In this document: positions 35,018-46,572 of the stretch, piece by piece
Layout: every line of letters begins with the position of its first letter
Numbering within the stretch: the first letter of the stretch is position 1
Origin: Sacculina carcini
Taxonomy: Eukaryota; Arthropoda; Thecostraca; Sacculinidae
Assembly: GCA_916048095.2 (NCBI GenBank)
Contig: OU696589.1
Span: 7,455,683-7,519,682 of the forward strand
Direction of reading: 5' to 3'
DNA: 64,000 nucleotides
Program-made: the position numbers and the translations under genes
Notes under the pieces: generated by a model
The model's input: only the letters and a program-made list of their open reading frames with translations
The model's database searches: none
Told to the model about the DNA's origin: nothing

Positions 35018-38000
35018 GAGTGCATGTTTGATGTGGCTTCCATTTTCACGCCTCGTCTTGCTAGCTGCACTGTGATAGTTTCAATTATGACTCGTGCACA
35101 TTAGTAGTCACAATATTAATCACTGTATTTTGGTCTGGTGGAGGGCGGGCTACTGATGCAAGTATAAACACCCAATAGTGTTGATGTTGGGTCTGAAAGA
35201 AACAGCGAGAAAATGTTGCCTGCACACACTGTGTGGTTTTATGGGTTCTGAAACACTGTATTATAAACTCACTGATGATCAACACGAACATTTGATATCT
35301 AACTCACACAAAATGGCAGGCGATTGAGACTGTATAATTGCGTGGTGAAATATCAAACAATGCACAATACAATATAGTGACTGCAGTTTTCAACGATTTA
35401 TTCACTGATTTGTTGAAAATGAGGGAGGTGCAATGATAGACTAGGCTGGTGAAATCGCATTTATATACCGTGTGTGTGTGTGTGTGTGTGTTAGTTTTGT
35501 GGCTGGCGTGATGCAGCGGGACCGAGTTCCCTCGTTCGAGCGTATGTTATGGCGAGCGTGTCGTGGTAACGTGTTCCTGCGCCAGGCAGACATCGGCTCT
35601 CCGCTCGAAGATCCAGTCACTGTCAGTCTCTATATATACACTGACACACACTGACACAGTCACTGTCAGTCTCTATATATACTGACACACACTGACCCAG
35701 TCACTGCCAGTCTCTATATACACTGACACACACTGACCCAGTCACTGTCAGTCTCTATATACACTGACCCAGTCACTGTCAGTCTCTATATACACTGACA
35801 CACACTGACCCAGTCACTGTCAGTCTCTATATACACTGACCCAGTCACTGTCAGTCTCTATATACACTGACCCAGTCACTGTCAGTCTCTATATACACTG
35901 ACCCAGTCACTGTCAGTCTCTATATACACTGACCCAGTCACTGTCAGTCTCTATATACACTGACACACACTGACCCAGTCACTGTCAGTCTCTATATACA
36001 CTGACACACGGCTGGCTCCTATATGTGTCTGCGTGTTGTTGAACTCACGTCCTCGTTCAGGCATCATGCGGCTCACTATGTGTGTGTGCGTGTGTGTGTT
36101 GAAACAGGGAGACCAGATGTACAAGGTGGTGTTCATCGCGTTCTTCCAGGGAGAGCAGCTGAAGATGCGCGTGAAGAAAATATGCGAGGGGTTTCGAGCC
36201 ACGTTGTACCCGTGTCCTGACACCGTGTCTGAGCGACAGCAGATGCGCATGGGAGTAATGACTCGCATCGACGACCTCAACACGGTACTAATACTCAACC
36301 GAGACATGCTCCACTACACCGACAGTGACTACATGTGTGCCTCACTCTCGCTTGCAGCGAGTGTTACTGTGTTGCGGTGTTGTTGTTGTGTGAGTGCAGG
36401 TGCTCAGTCAGACGCAGGATCATCGGCACCGCGTGCTCGTGGCCGCCGCTAAGAGCGTGCATGGCTGGGCGGTGAAGGTGCGCAAAATCAAGGCCATCTA
36501 CCACACACTCAACCTGTTCAACCTGGACGTCACGCGCAAGTGTCTGATAGCTGAGTGTTGGGCGCCGGCGGCGGACATCGGCGTCGTCCAGATGGCGCTG
36601 CGACGCGGTTGTGAACGGTCTGGCTCGAGCGTGCAGGCCGTGCTCACTCAGCTGGACAATTGTCCGCCACCTCCCACGTTCAACCGCTGCGGCAAAGTGG
36701 CGGCCGGCTTCCAGACACTGGTCGACGCTTACGGCGTGGCCAGCTACCGCGAGATGAACCCAGGTATCCAGTGATTAACTCGGCAACACTGTATTACTGA
36801 GTGATTCAGATATTAAGACACTGTGTGACTGGGTGATTCAGATATTAAGACACTGTGTGACTGAGTGATTCAGATATTATAACACTGTATTACTGAGTGA
36901 TTCAGATATTAAGACACTGTATTACTGAGTGATTCAGATATTAAGACACTGTGTGACTGAGTGATTCAGATATTAAGACACTGTATTACTGAGTGATTCA
37001 GATATTAAGACACTGTGTAACTCAGTGATTCAGATATTAAGACACTGTATTACTGGGTGATTCAGATATTAAGACACTGTGTAACTGAGTGATTCAGATA
37101 TTAAGACACTGTATTACTGAGTGATTCAGATATTAAGAAACTGTATTACTGAGTGATTCAGATATTAAGAAACTGTATTACTGGGTGATTCAGATATTAA
37201 GACACTGTATTACTGGGTGATTCAGATATTAAGACACTGTATTACTAAGTGATTCAGATATTAAGACACTGTGTAACTCAGTGATTCAGATATTAAGACA
37301 CTGTATTACTGAGTGATTCAGATATTAAGAAACTGTATTACTGAGTGATTCAGATATTAAGACACTGTGTGACTCAGTGATTCAGATATTAAGAAACTGT
37401 ATTACTGAGTGATTCAGATATTAAGACACTGTGTAACTCAGTGATTCAGATATTAAGACACTGTATTACTGGGTGATTCAGATATTAAGACACTGTGTAA
37501 CTGAGTGATTCAGATATTAAGACACTGTATTACTGGGTGATTCAGATATTAAGACACTGTGTGACTGAGTGATTCAGATATTAAGACACTGTATTACTGA
37601 GTGATTCAGATATTAAGACACTGTGTAACTGAGTGATTCAGATATTAAGAAACTGTATTACTGGGTGATTCAGATATTAAGACACTGTATTACTAAGTGA
37701 TTCAGATATTAAGACACTGTGTAACTCAGTGATTCAGATATTAAGACACTGTATTACTGAGTGATTCAGATATTAAGAAACTGTATTACTGAGTGATTCA
37801 GATATTAAGACACTGTGTGACTCAGTGATTCAGATATTAAGAAACTGTATTACTGAGTGATTCAGATATTAAGACACTGTGTAACTCAGTGATTCAGATA
37901 TTAAGACACTGTATTACTGGGTGATTCAGATATTAAGACACTGTGTAACTGAGTGATTCAGATATTAAGACACTGTATTACTGGGTGATTCAGATATTAA

Positions 38001-41000
38001 GACACTGTGTAACTGAGTGATTCAGATATTAAGACACTGTATGACTCAGTGATTCAGATATTAAGACACTGTATTACTGAGTGATTCAGATATTAAGACA
38101 CTGTAACTGAGTGATTCAGATATTAAGACACTGTGTGACTGAGTGATTCAGATATTAAGACACTGTGTGACTCAGTGATTCAGATATTAAGACACTGTAT
38201 TACTGGGTGATTCAGATATTAAGAAAATGTGTGACTGAGTGATTCAGATATTAAGACACTGTGTGACTGAGTGATTCAGATATTAAGACACTGTATTACT
38301 GAGTGATTCAGATATTAAGAAACTGTGTAACTGAGTGATTCAGATATTAAGAAACTGTATTACTGGGTGATTCAGATATTAAGACACTGTATTACTAAGT
38401 GATTCAGATATTAAGACACTGTGTAACTCAGTGATTCAGATATTAAGACACTGTATTACTGAGTGATTCAGATATTAAGAAACTGTATTACTGAGTGATT
38501 CAGATATTAAGACACTGTGTGACTCAGTGATTCAGATATTAAGACACTGTATTACTGGGTGATTCAGATATTAAGAAACTGTATTACTGAGTGATTCAGA
38601 TATTAAGACACTGTATTACTGAGTGATTCAGATATTAAGGCACTGTGTGACTCAGTGATTCAGATATTAAGACACTGTATTACTGGGTGATTCAGATATT
38701 AAGACACTGTATTACTAAGTGATTCAGATATTAAGACACTGTATGACTCAGTGATTCAGATATTAAGACACTGTATTACTGGATGATTCAGATATTAAGA
38801 CACTGTATTACTGGGTGATTCAGATATTAAGACACTGTATTACTAAGTGATTCAGATATTAAGACACTGTGTGACTCAGTGATTCAGATATTATGACACT
38901 GTATTACTGAGTGATTCAGATATTAAGAAAATGTGTAACTGAGTGATTCAGATATTAAGAAACTGTATTACTGGATGATTCAGATATTAAGACACTGTAA
39001 CTGGGTGATTCAGATATTAAGACACTGTATTACTGAGTGATTCAGATATTAAGACACTGTGTAACTGAGTGATTCAGATATTAAGACACTGTATTACTGA
39101 GTGATTCAGATATTATGACACTGTATTACTGAGTGATTCAGATATTAAGACACTGTGTGACTGAGTGATTCAGATATTAAGACACTGTGTAACTGAGTGA
39201 TTCAGATATTAAGACACTGTATGACTCAGTGATTCAGATATTAAGACACTGTATTACTGAGTGATTCAGATATTAAGACACTGTAACTGAGTGATTCAGA
39301 TATTAAGACACTGTGTGACTCAGTGATTCAGATATTAAGACACTGTGTGACTGAGTGATTCAGATATTAAGACACTGTATTACTGGGTGATTCAGATATT
39401 AAGAAAATGTGTGACTGAGTGATTCAGATATTAAGACACTGTGTGACTCAGTGATTCAGATATTATGACACTGTATTACTGAGTGATTCAGATATTAAGA
39501 AAATGTGTAACTGAGTGATTCAGATATTAAGAAACTGTATTACTGGATGATTCAGATATTAAGACACTGTGTAACTGAGTGATTCAGATATTAAGACACT
39601 GTATTACTGAGTGATTCAGATATTAAGACACTGTGTAACTGAGTGATTCAGATATTAAGACACTGTATTACTGAGTGATTCAGATATTAAGACACTGTAT
39701 TACTGAGTGATTCAGATATTAAGACACTGTAACTGAGTGATTCAGATATTAAGACACTGTGTAACTGAGTGATTCAGATATTAAGACACTGTGTGACTGA
39801 GTGATTCAGATATTAAGACACTGTATTACTGAGTGATTCAGATATTAAGACACTGTATTACTGAGTGATTCAGATATTAAGACACTGTAACTGGGTGATT
39901 CAGATATTAAGACACTGTATTACTGAGTGATTCAGATATTAAGACACTGTGTAACTGAGTGATTCAGATATTAAGACACTGTATTACTGAGTGATTCAGA
40001 TATTATGACACTGTATTACTGAGTGATTCAGATATTAAGACACTGTATTACTGAGTGATTCAGATATTAAGACACTGTATTACTGAGTGATTCAGATATT
40101 AAGACACTGTGTGACTCAGTGATTCAGATATTAAGACACTGTGTGACTGAGAAGAATTGATGTGATATTTCTTTTTTCAGCACCTTACACGATCATCACG
40201 TTTCCGTTTTTGTTCGCCGTGATGTTTGGCGATTTCGGGCACGGTATTTTGATGGCTGTGTTTGCTGGCTGGATGATAATGAAGGAAGGTCAACTGTCGT
40301 CGAGAAAACTCGGCAACGAGGTGCCTCAGTTCTCGCTCTTCTTGTACACTCACGTCTTCAATCAGCCTGTCTTCTTGTTGTTTGTATTTGCCAAGTGCGT
40401 ATTTTAATTTCAGCAATGACAATTTGCAACGGTATGAGTTTTCTTATTGTTGCATTATACCGGTGAATGTTGATGTGAACTATCAGATAGCGGAGATATT
40501 CTTCGGAGGTCGCTACATCATTTTCCTCATGGGGTTGTTCTCGATCTACACGGGAATCATCTACAATGATATTTTCTCCAAGTCTGTCAACGTGCTCGGC
40601 TCGTCATGGCGTGTCTGTTTCTCACAGCAGGTAATTAACAGTAGCAGTTTGTGTCAGCTAGTGTTGTTCTGCTGACTTAGTGTGTGGTTCTGTTCGCCTC
40701 GTCCACTCGCAATCTCATGATGAGTGATATTCGAGTTGGCTCACTTCATTCTCTCGTTCTGTACGCACACACTCACCGTCATCCAGGGTGTTGCTCGCTC
40801 ACAAACAAATTGTTTGTGTGTGTGTGTGTGTGTGTCTGATATGCTGTCATCCTCAATAGGTATGTGTGTGTGTGTGTGTGCTTTTGTCTTTTATGTATGG
40901 AAGTGTGATTTTCAGTGTATGTGCACTCGTCTGTCTTCTTTTTGTCTGTGTGTATGTGTGTGTGTTGGTGTGTGTGATTGTGAATGTGTGTGTCCTTTGC

Positions 41001-42421
41001 TTGAGTGTGTGTGTACAGCGCCTTAGAGACCCTCTAGGTGTAGGGCGCTGTATATATATATCTTAATGTGATGTAATGTGTGTGTTGGTACTTAGGACAT
41101 AATGCATTCCGAGTCGATGATGTTGCCTCCCGAGAACTCGAGCTGTTATTACGGCACTCCCTACGCTGTCGGCATGGACCCCGTCTGGCAAGTGGCTACC
41201 AACAAAGTGACCTATCAGAACGCGTTCAAAATGAAAGTCTCCGTGCTGCTGGGAGTGGCTCAAATGCTGTTCGGCGTGATTCTGTCTCTGTTCAACTACA
41301 GGTCGGAACATTATGTAGTGTTATGATAATGTATTGTTTCTCATACTATTGTTCAACTACAGGTCGGAACATTATATCAGTGTAATGATAATGTATTGTT
41401 TCTCATACTATTGTTCAACTACAGGTCGAAACATTATATCAGTGTAATGATAATGTATTGTTTCTCATACTATTGTTCAACTACAGGTCGGAACATTATG
41501 TAGTGTTATGATAATGTATTGTTTCTCATACTATTGTTCAACTAACAATTTATAAACACACACACGCACACACACAGAAAGACGAGTGATAAACAGTACT
41601 GCATTCACTTCTGTATCAACGCCAATACAACGATTGTGTGTGTGTGTGTGTGTTTGCGCGCGTGTGTGTGTGTGCGTGTGTGTGTATGTGTGCGCGTGTG
41701 TGTGGCGCAGGTATTTCAAGCGGTCGATGGACGTTGTGACTGCGTTTGTGCCGCAGTTAGTGTTTCTGCTCGCCCTGTTCGGCTGGTTGTGTCTGCTGTG
41801 CGTGCTCAAGTGGAGCATGTACAGTTCGCAGAGTACTGACGTACGCTACGGCAATCACTGTGCCCCCTCACTTCTTCTCATCTTCATCAACATGTTCCTG
41901 ATGAAGGACATGAACGCCGAGCGACAACCTGATGACCCGTGTGACGGCTACTTGTTCGACGGTCAGCGGTCCCTGCAAACAGTGCTGGTGCTGGCCGCCT
42001 TGCTCTGCATTCCCTGCTTGCTCGCTGCCAAACCTGTACTCGTGTGGCGCGCGCGCCGACGACGATACACCGCCTCAAGCTCCGCCCACCTCGCCGATAA
42101 CGACCAATCAGCGCTCAATCTCAATGGTGACGTCACCAGCGACGGGCCGAGCGAGACAGCAATGGAGGAGGATTTCAGCGAGTTGTGCATCCATCAGGCG
42201 ATTCACACGGTCGAGTATGTGCTCGGCTCCGTGTCTCACACGGCCTCGTATCTGCGACTGTGGGCTCTGTCGCTGGCTCATTCACGTCAGTATCACAACA
42301 AACAACTCACTAACTCAATTCACTAACTCATAACGCCATTCACTCACTCATAACGCCATTCACTCACTCAATTCAGGCGCTGATTGTTCAGTGCACAATA
42401 GCGTTCTAGCAATGTGCAATA

Positions 42422-42501
<80 letters not shown>

Positions 42502-43179
42502 TGACAGAGTTGTCAGAGGTATTGTGGACAATGGTGCTGGTGAATGGATTCAACATATCACACGAGTGGTGGGGTGGTATAGTGTTGTTTGTGATATTCG
42601 CCGCGTGGGCGGTGCTCACAGTTAGCATTCTTATTCTGATGGAGGGTCTGTCTGCTTTTCTGCACACACTTCGTCTGCACTGGTAAACCACAAACACAAA
42701 CAAACACAAACAAACACATACACTTCGTCGGTGTTTGGCGTATGTAGTTACGCGCGTGTGTGTCATGTAACATGTATGCGTCTGTGTGTCATGTGTGCAT
42801 GTATATGTCATGTGTATGTGTGTGTGTCATGTGTACGTGTGTATGTGTGTCATGTGTACGTGTGTATGTGTCATGTGTACACGCATGTGTGTGTCATGTG
42901 TACATGTATGTGGGTGTGTGTCATGTGTACATGTGTGTGTATGCGTATGTCATGTGTACATGCGTGTGTGTCGTGTGTCATGTGTACACGCGTGTGTGTG
43001 TCGTGTGTGTCGTGTGTCATGTGTACACGCGTGTGTGTGTGTTTGTACAGGCGTGTATATATATGTGTATGTGTGTGTGTGACAGGGTGGAGTTTCAGTC
43101 CAAGTTCTACAGTGGAGACGGCTATTTGTTTGTACCGTTCAGTTTTAAAGCTATTTTGCGTGAAGAGAGCGAGGAGTAA
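26697..43179 (+). CDS. ATP6V0A1: V-type proton ATPase 116 kDa subunit a
   Basis: Thirteen exons: 26697-26819, 27676-27852, 28168-28296, 33954-34096, 35495-35621, 36108-36284, 36400-36763, 40181-40320, 40487-40630, 41096-41301, 41711-42285, 42508-42682 and 43086-43179, 857 residues, every phase matching. The cytosolic half starts [20 protein letters not shown] and includes [20 protein letters not shown] and [18 protein letters not shown]. The membrane half starts [21 protein letters not shown] and ends with [18 protein letters not shown]. The essential arginine of the proton half-channel is present in [12 protein letters not shown] (about residue 759). Subunit a joins V1 to V0 and carries protons in V-ATPases of endosomes, lysosomes, Golgi and plasma membrane. 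The isoform (a1/a4 type) cannot be decided. A Gln-rich loop ([11 protein letters not shown]) lies in exon 4. Eighty-four percent of the locus is intron, mostly arrays; several repeat the splice donors. Confidence 0.95.
26825..27180 (+). repeat. 68-bp tandem repeat, five copies plus a partial (ATP6V0A intron 1)
   Basis: Units start TCACCGCTGTCTCAC or TCACTTGCTGTCTCA at 26825, 26893, 26961, 27029, 27098 and 27166. The array begins five bases into intron 1, directly behind the donor. Each unit carries TATATATCTGCAG, an acceptor-like word. Confidence 0.95.
27190..27570 (-). mobile_element. tRNA-derived SINE (ATP6V0A intron 1)
   Basis: On the minus strand, 27570-27500 resembles a tRNA head: an A box TGGTGTAGTTG, an anticodon arm CCCGC-CTCACAA-GCGGG (anticodon CAC, valine-like) and a B box GGTTCGAAACC. 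The acceptor stem does not pair, so it is not a working tRNA. A SINE body with CCTGTCCACCCAGCAGTAAA follows. The left limit is approximate. Confidence 0.75.
27838..28070 (+). repeat. 76-bp repeat of the exon 2 donor, three copies (ATP6V0A)
   Basis: ATGATAGACCTCGAG, the last 15 bases of exon 2, followed by GTAATC, recurs at 27838, 27914 and 27990, exactly 76 bp apart; a partial fourth copy starts at 28066. Donor positions are 27853 (real, by frame), 27929 (GTAATC) and 28005 (GTAACC). Use of a decoy would add 76 or 152 bases and shift the frame. Confidence 0.95.
28978..33080 (+). repeat. 4.1-kb array of a 30-bp unit (ATP6V0A intron 3)
   Basis: Unit parts are CTAACTGACA, C/TCATACATCC and CTGTCTCACA in this order, about 135 units, with 20-bp short units lacking the first block. 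A block near 30361-30600 recurs 300 bp later. Because 30 is a multiple of three, the minus strand stays open for up to 97 codons ([14 protein letters not shown]), which is not a gene. CACTAAC in most units matches the U2 branch-point consensus on the transcribed sense strand. Confidence 0.98.
34984..35018 (+). repeat. (GATA)n tetranucleotide microsatellite
   Basis: About eight perfect TAGA units lie in ATP6V0A intron 4. Confidence 0.95.
35612..36003 (+). repeat. 30-40 bp repeat of the exon 5 donor, 11 copies (ATP6V0A)
   Basis: Exon 5 ends CCAGTCACT followed by GTCAGTCTCTATATA. The joined boundary CAGTCACTGTCAGTCTCTAT is repeated eleven times, with ACACTGAC spacers of 10 or 20 bp. Ten copies keep the GT; one reads GCCAGT. 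The reading frame and family alignment point to the first copy (exon end 35621) as the real donor. Confidence 0.95.
36786..40150 (+). repeat. 3.4-kb array of a 32-bp unit (ATP6V0A intron 7)
   Basis: The unit parts are ACTGAGTGATTCAGATATTA and AGACACTGTATT, about 105 copies with GTGTAACT/ATTACTG variants. It starts some 20 bp after the exon 7 donor and stops about 30 bp before the exon 8 acceptor, so it is essentially the whole intron. Every copy contains TGATTCAG, an acceptor-like word. Confidence 0.98.
41015..41070 (+). repeat. retroposon 3'-end hairpin (ATP6V0A intron 9)
   Basis: CAGCGCC, then AGACCCTCTAGG, then GGGCGCTG forms a stem-loop, followed by TATATATATATCTTAATG. The same layout occurs at 49260-49313 and at the 3' end of the LINE in RCHY1, so these are probably tails of related LINE/SINE copies. 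Confidence 0.65.
41289..41545 (+). repeat. 61-bp repeat of the exon 10 donor, four copies (ATP6V0A)
   Basis: TTCAACTACAG, the end of exon 10, followed by GTCGGAAC recurs at 41291, 41352, 41414 and 41476. A fifth truncated copy at 41537 reads TTCAACTAAC and has lost the donor. Decoy donors lie at 41363, 41425 and 41487. Confidence 0.95.
42423..42500 (+). repeat. (TG)39 microsatellite directly before exon 12 acceptor (ATP6V0A)
   Basis: A pure TG run of about 78 bp ends at ATGACAG, the exon 12 acceptor. No pyrimidine tract lies between. Confidence 0.97.
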
Positions 43180-43824
43180 GCAGTACTCATACACAACACA
43201 GACAGACATACTAACAATCACACACAAGCCACGTGTTTGCACTGCTTGTTTCTGAATATCTGGCCGTATTTTTGCTGTTTCAGTGTCTTAATGTGCGATT
43301 ATTCAATATGTGTTATTATTTTTCTATCTGTGTTTATTGCGTGTGCTATTTTTGGCTCGATACGGATTATACAATTATTGCATATCTTCCATGCATACCC
43401 GTTATCAATTAATCAATTTATTCGCGGTATTTTCGAAAGCACTGGTTATGAGCAACCTTTTTATCTATCAATTGTTAATCTTGAGGGCAATTGTTTATGC
43501 ATGAAAACATTTTATATCTACAATTAAAATGTGCGCGACTTTTCCTGTTGAATACTTGACCTTAGAAAATATGGATGTATTATTAATGTTTATTTTTGGC
43601 ATCCTAATGTAGATTTTCACTTAGTCTAGCGGGGATTTCTTGATAAATGTGTTGTGTTATCATTGATTGTGTCTGTCATAACGATGTACGGTTTCGATGG
43701 TATTATTGCGCCGGTGTTAATGTGATTTAGAGCGCTTATTTGAACAACTGCGATTCTGTGCTTACTTGCTATCCTGTAGCCATGCTCGTTAAATATATTC
43801 TTGGTGGGACTTGTTTGTTTAGTA

Positions 43825-44093
43825 CAGCGGTTCTTAACCTGTGGGGCCAAGTGCCCACTGGTGGAGAATGGAAGAGTTGTCAAGTGGGAAGCTAAAGGTC
43901 GGACAGAACAGCACGAATGTGTGTTTTTACCTATTCAAATTCGTTTATTTTTGTTTCTAATGACCTCTAATGACATTTACTTTGATGTAACAACTGAATT
44001 TATTGAATTTATCAGCGCTGTGTTGTGTGGAAAATGAAGAGATGGTTCATTAAGAAGTGAGGAATCAGATATAAAAATGGTTAAGAACTAATG
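43825..44093 (+). mobile_element. hAT-like MITE, copy B (about 269 bp)
   Basis: Same family and orientation as 1373-1639. It begins CAGCGGTTCTTAACC and ends GGTTAAGAACTAATG, and is flanked by GTTTAGTA (43817-43824) and ATTTAGTA (44094-44101). The 8-bp flanks match at seven positions, as expected for a hAT target duplication. Confidence 0.87.
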
Positions 44094-44488
44094 ATTTAGT
44101 ACAAATTTATATCGATGTATCATGAGAAAACTGAACGAAAACACCAAGCGACTTGCAATGACGCTTGATATAAAGAAAAATGTATTTAGATTGATAATTA
44201 TTACTGATATGGAGTCAGATGACACGTTATTTGATTAGCAAATGACTCAAATTTGATTATCAAATGATATACAAACCCCATAGTTCACACATCTATTTGA
44301 GAATTCATAGAGAATAATTACAAATGATGTAAATCACACAAAACACTAGTAAAATGTGGTGTAAAGCTTGTTGAATGACACGCACCACGCACAACAGCAT
44401 AATTACTGTCGAACAAGACGATACTAGAGCAAAACTCACCGTGCATCTCACTAACACATTAATTAACCTGTGACAAACACCAATTGAC

Positions 44489-44729
44489 CAATGGCGGATC
44501 CAGATGGGAGGGCTCGGGGGTTTCAGCCCCCCCACATGTTTCCATCAACTTCTCATAACTAAAAGGTTCACTAAAAAAGTTTAAGAAAAAAATATTTCTG
44601 TAGAATTTGTTGATATAAGCATTATCGCAGAGCGGTTGCATAATAATGCATGTATATCACTGATCGCCTCAAAATTCTGCCCCTCCCCAAGATAATTTCA
44701 GCCCCTCCCAAAATTGCACTCCGCCACTG
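44489..44729 (+). mobile_element. hAT-like MITE of a second family (241 bp)
   Basis: It begins CAATGGCGGATCC and ends CTCCGCCACTG, giving CAGTGGCGGA-type inverted ends. Flanks CAATTGAC (44481-44488) and CAAATGAC (44730-44737) match at seven of eight bases. Inside, GGGAGGGCTC and GGGGTTTCAGCCCCCC on the left mirror CAGCCCCTCCC on the right. It has no coding frame. Confidence 0.8.
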
Positions 44730-44775
44730 CAAATGACGAGAAAACTGGTGAAAATGACGTCACAACATCGTTATT

Positions 44776-45020
44776 TCACGCATGAAACATGTCCAACTGA
44801 TGTGACAGCGCTGTTATGCTCTCATCATCATCATCATCATCATCTTGTTCACCATCAACAGCAGGCAGCACGTGCAACACTAACTGCCTGCACCTGTGTT
44901 CCCGCTGGTCTCGCTCGGTCTCGCGCTGCATCCACGCGCGGTACTTGTTCTGTGATTCTGTCGTGTCAACATGTTCGCTGGCCGGCGACAATACACACGC
45001 CATTGCCAGACCGCTGTAAC

Positions 45021-45051
<31 letters not shown>

Positions 45052-45601
45052 TAATGATGAGTGCAAGCATTGTGACAGCAGCACTGTATTGGCACAAGCT
45101 TGTGTGAAAATGACCAGTAAGCACACAATAATAGCACACTGTGGTACGATGCGGTCTGTACATAAGCTTATCGTGAAGTCAAACATGACAGAACCTAGCG
45201 AAATGTGAGTTTACTCATTACGTACTTGACTAGCCTGAGGCAACTCAGCAACCCAATTCTTTGCTCTGAATACAACACAGGTTGCCTGCGCAGAGGTGGA
45301 CGTGTATCGATGCATGCGCTCAAGTCAGGTTGATTCCAGCGTTCCCTGGCTCACTTGTGGATTATCTGCTGGTAGCAGCGCTGTTTAGAAGCGGTCGTCT
45401 TCACAGCCGAGCCACTGTTGTAGTTCCTGCTAGTGACACGTAGACGGCGCCACCATCGCTGCACGACGGTTGCGGCCGAATCAAGTCGCCAGTCTTCATT
45501 GTGACGTGGTCGAAGTCGCATCAACTGTGCTCGCCACCACGACTGCAGCACAACGGCGGCGCTGTGTCGGCGAGAACTCACATAACATACAGCCTCGGCT
45601 G

Positions 45602-45643
<42 letters not shown>

Positions 45644-46208
45644 GCTATGAGAATGACACAAACACGGACAAGCTGTCACATATTCTAGCCAAGAAAATCA
45701 AAGTTAAATTTTGATGGAATGTTATTGCTGCATTTCAAGTGAGAGTAGATTGAATGTTATCAAATGTTGAATTAAGCGTTACATGTAAATTACATTAATG
45801 TTAGTTAAACATCAAATGCAACAAATGTTTACCAAAAAATCAGCGATTATCATGTTAACATTTGCCAAATTTCTCATATTGCCATTGTTACGTCTTCCTG
45901 TACAGCATATTCATGAATACTTCAGTGAAATACTTGCACCAAAACACATCACTACTTGAACGTGAATGTGGGGCATGTTACTGTGAGTCAATTGGTGAAG
46001 TCGATGGTATAAGAGTTCCGAGCGCTGCTTGTGTGTGCGTGCTTCATGCAGCAGTTGAGAAAATCGCCGCTGTTTTTCACGTCGCTCTCTCCTGTATCTC
46101 CTCTCTTCCTCTGCCAACCTCCAACTGAACACACACACATATACATCTTCGTCTGTCGATCATAGAAACGCCTCTACCACACTGGCTGAGCGTAGACAGT
46201 GTATGTGT

Positions 46209-46257
<49 letters not shown>

Positions 46258-46266
46258 TGTGTGTGT

Positions 46267-46337
<71 letters not shown>

Positions 46338-46489
46338 GAGACGGACCGCCAGCGAGTCTGGATACACACAATGGCTCGTTTGAGACGAGCCATTGTAAGT
46401 CTGGCTGCGTGGCCACGATAAGCTGCCTGAATGATGACAGCGCTGCGATGTCGGTGTCTTTGTCTCATCGCCGCTACGTCTCCTGTCAC

Positions 46490-46572
<83 letters not shown>

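Larger units (their letters stand above)
43180..44775. other. convergent intergenic region with two hAT-like MITEs
   Basis: Between the stops of ATP6V0A and IQCB1. It holds the ATP6V0A 3' UTR (an ATTAAA lies at 43523-43528) and two MITEs (43825-44093 and 44489-44729). The second ends 47 bp before the IQCB1 stop and so probably lies in that gene's 3' UTR. The rest is AT-rich unique sequence. Confidence 0.6.
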
